Shown here: positions 62,555 through 64,000 of the stretch, piece after piece | Position numbering within the stretch: the stretch's first letter is position 1 | How the letters are laid out: every line of letters starts with the position of its first letter | NCBI RefSeq assembly: GCF_030644385.1 | Contig: NZ_CP130060.1 | Span: 1,488,001 to 1,552,000 of the forward strand | DNA: 64,000 bases | Source of the DNA: Stomatobaculum sp. F0698 | GTDB lineage: Bacteria > Bacillota > Clostridia > Lachnospirales > Lachnospiraceae | Direction: 5' to 3' | The notes under the pieces: model-generated | Told to the model about the DNA's origin: nothing | What the model saw: the letters and a program-made list of their open reading frames with translations, nothing else | Databases searched by the model: none | Position numbers and translations under genes: made by a program

Positions 62555-62608
62555 AAAAAAAGAGCGGCCGCCGTTTGCGCCCTCGGGCACGGCTTCCGCT
62601 CTTTTTCT
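62555..62608 (-). terminator. Terminator of the VOC-protein operon
   Basis: A long hairpin in which GAGCGG and CCGCTC close inner GC-rich stems, flanked by A and T runs. It lies ~115 bases after the stop; the bases between are a T-rich run of repeats of the TTTCTTTTT kind with no gene. Confidence 0.75.
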
Positions 62609-62722
62609 TTGTGTTTGCTTTTTGAATTCCTTCTTGGTTTCTTTTTAGGTTTCTTTTTTGGTTTCTTTTCAGGCTCGCTTTTTGTATTTGCTTTCTTTGT
62701 GTTTTGCTTTTGCGATTTCTTG

Positions 62723-63106
62723 CTACACCGTCAGTTCAATCTGATTCCCCTCAAAATCCAGAATGCAGGACTCGTAATATCCGTCCCCCGTGGTGCGCGG
62801 CCCGCTGATGACTTCATAGCCCGCCGCTCTTAGTTGTTCTGTCAGGGCATCCACCTTTTCTTTGCTGCCGAGCGAAAAGGCCAGGTGCGCATAGCCCGCA
62901 TGATTCAAAGCCTTTTCCTGTAATACCAAATCAGGCTTTGTCATGAGCTCTAAACGAGCACCGTCCGCAAATGTTATAAAATAGGAGCGAAAGCCGGTCT
63001 TCTCATTGTGATACAGCGCATTCGCGCTTCCGCCGAAATAGCGGACGAAGAACGTCCGCGCGCGCTCCAGGTCAGAGACATAGAGCGCCACATGTTCGAT
63101 TCTCAT
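62723..63106 (-). CDS. VOC (glyoxalase/bleomycin-resistance fold) protein
   Basis: 127 residues. IEHVALYVSDLERARTFFVRY at the start, NHAGYAHLAFSLGSKEKVD near residue 68 and the closing SCILDFEGNQIEL are typical for the VOC metalloenzyme fold; candidate metal ligands are His5, Glu near 53, His near 74 and Glu near 123. Lactoylglutathione-lyase-like in name only, as substrate is unknown. It follows the next gene by 3 bases. Confidence 0.85.
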   Translation of the reverse strand: MRIEHVALYVSDLERARTFFVRYFGGSANALYHNEKTGFRSYFITFADGARLELMTKPDLVLQEKALNHAGYAHLAFSLGSKEKVDALTEQLRAAGYEVISGPRTTGDGYYESCILDFEGNQIELTV

Positions 63107-63109
63107 GCG

Positions 63110-63964
63110 TCACTTTTTCCCGAAAAGTCTTGCAAAGAAACCGGGCTTTTTCTCTGTAGCTTTCTCGGGCTCTCGCGCCGCTTCCTCTGCCGCCTGTGTT
63201 TCTTCCGCCGGGGTATCGTAATGGCGCTTTTCGTACTTCACTTTTTCTATGATTTCTTCCGCCTCCATCCCGCTCGCGGCTTTAACTTGCTCAATAGCGA
63301 CTTTTTGATAGATGAAGGCGCCCTGCGGGTCACAGAGACGAATGTCCGAGTAGCAAGTCGACTGGTTGAGATCAAAGGGATTTACCTCCATGACCTCGGC
63401 CGCTTCCATGAGACCGCTCTCTAACTCACTTGCCTGACGGAGCGAAGTCAAAAATACCGCTAAGTTGTCACCGAAAAAGGTCTCAAGGCAGTTCCGCACG
63501 CTTGCATCGCCCTCGTAATCCCGAAGCAAGGACTTCACCTGTTCCGGAGCCATGTAGATGCCGGCCGCGTAATTTTCACTTAAGATGTCATGGTCGGGTT
63601 CCGGAATCCACTCAGGCACGAAGCTCTTCCACGGACTGCAGTAGCGCTTCATCTCCGGATGTTCCTCAATGAGGAACGAGTAAGCCGAGCCGCGGACATA
63701 CTGATATTCGGTGAAGAAACCGCTGACCACCGCCATTCCGTAGAGTATGCCCTTCTCACTGGCCCTCCGGATATCCCAGGCCGCAACGGTCTTCATAATG
63801 TCTAAGTACTTCTCCCCGTAAAAAGACTCGTGTTCCGCCTGATACGCCTCCGCAAAGCGCTCTGCTACGCTACTGTCTCCTTCCTTTAACGCCTTCATCG
63901 GCGCAAAGAAGCAGCGCTCCATCTCATCCCTGCGAATCGCATGGTAGGTAATGTCAAACCCCAT
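63110..63964 (-). CDS. Hypothetical protein with amphipathic basic tail
   Basis: 284 residues, soluble, acidic, mostly helical. It opens MGFDITYHAIRRDEMERCFF and ends in a lysine/glutamate linker followed by KKPGFFARLFGKK, an amphipathic basic helix that could lie on a membrane. GGGAGA precedes the ATG. The same operon carries the VOC protein. I do not recognise a family. Confidence 0.65.
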   Translation of the reverse strand: MGFDITYHAIRRDEMERCFFAPMKALKEGDSSVAERFAEAYQAEHESFYGEKYLDIMKTVAAWDIRRASEKGILYGMAVVSGFFTEYQYVRGSAYSFLIEEHPEMKRYCSPWKSFVPEWIPEPDHDILSENYAAGIYMAPEQVKSLLRDYEGDASVRNCLETFFGDNLAVFLTSLRQASELESGLMEAAEVMEVNPFDLNQSTCYSDIRLCDPQGAFIYQKVAIEQVKAASGMEAEEIIEKVKYEKRHYDTPAEETQAAEEAAREPEKATEKKPGFFARLFGKK

Positions 63965-64000
63965 GGTGAAATCTCCCTTCTGTTTCCTGAAATTGTCTAG

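Noticed and set aside
62609-62833. Plus-strand ORF rich in Phe, Leu and Gly
   Set aside because: It comes from a T-rich low-complexity run and the complement of the VOC gene; no ribosome site.

Overview
The window looks like chromosome of a fairly high-GC anaerobic Firmicute, most likely a Lachnospiraceae-type Clostridium. The reasons are a CoA-transferase of the butyrate/4-hydroxybutyrate family, strong Gram-positive Shine-Dalgarno sites before most genes, sortless lipoproteins, a CAP-domain protein with choline-binding-like repeats, and a GntP/CdaR glycerate module. A genus such as Stomatobaculum is only a guess from base composition and gene content.

Layout. 1-7.9 kb: end of a CoA-transferase, a K+/H+ antiporter, a convergent CutC-transglutaminase fusion with two membrane-protein genes, and a flavin reductase. 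7.9-13.5 kb: a three-gene operon (TerB-N/TerB-C-type protein, BrxD-like ATPase, Lhr-like helicase) that resembles a defence or DNA-processing cassette. 13.5-17.6 kb: small-molecule enzymes (cyclase, cysteine hydrolase, nitroreductase, nucleoside phosphorylase, MGMT-like) and a secreted CAP protein.

17.8-29.6 kb is an accessory region. It opens with a 2.5-kb island bounded by two inverted, diverged copies of a structured RNA. Each copy has its own 17-bp-spaced promoter, a conserved pseudoknot with compensatory base changes, and a long UNCG-capped hairpin; each leads a two-gene operon. Next come six blocks of type I-E CRISPR repeats (3, 9, 2, 1, 1 and 71 repeats) interleaved with decayed phage/ICE genes and two homologous cassettes of tiny membrane proteins. 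The array is read on the minus strand: the clean, young end lies next to cas2 and the worn end lies near 20.8 kb.

29.6-39.0 kb: a complete type I-E operon on the minus strand (cas3, cse1, cse2, cas7, cas5, cas6, cas1, cas2-DEDDh) that reads straight into the array. 39-64 kb is mostly housekeeping and metabolic: a prolyl-tRNA deacylase-like protein, a rhodanese lipoprotein coupled to MsrAB, several unknown proteins (one membrane gene apparently split by a frameshift), a CdaR-regulated glycerate module, cytidine deaminase, a DEDDh exonuclease, tandem aspartate:alanine-exchanger-type transporters, a beta-helix lipoprotein, an ABC-F protein, a HEAT-like protein with an expanded low-complexity insert, an M20 amidohydrolase with a YfcC-type permease, and a VOC protein.

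All functional names come from reading the translated sequence and from memory of the families; no database search was run.
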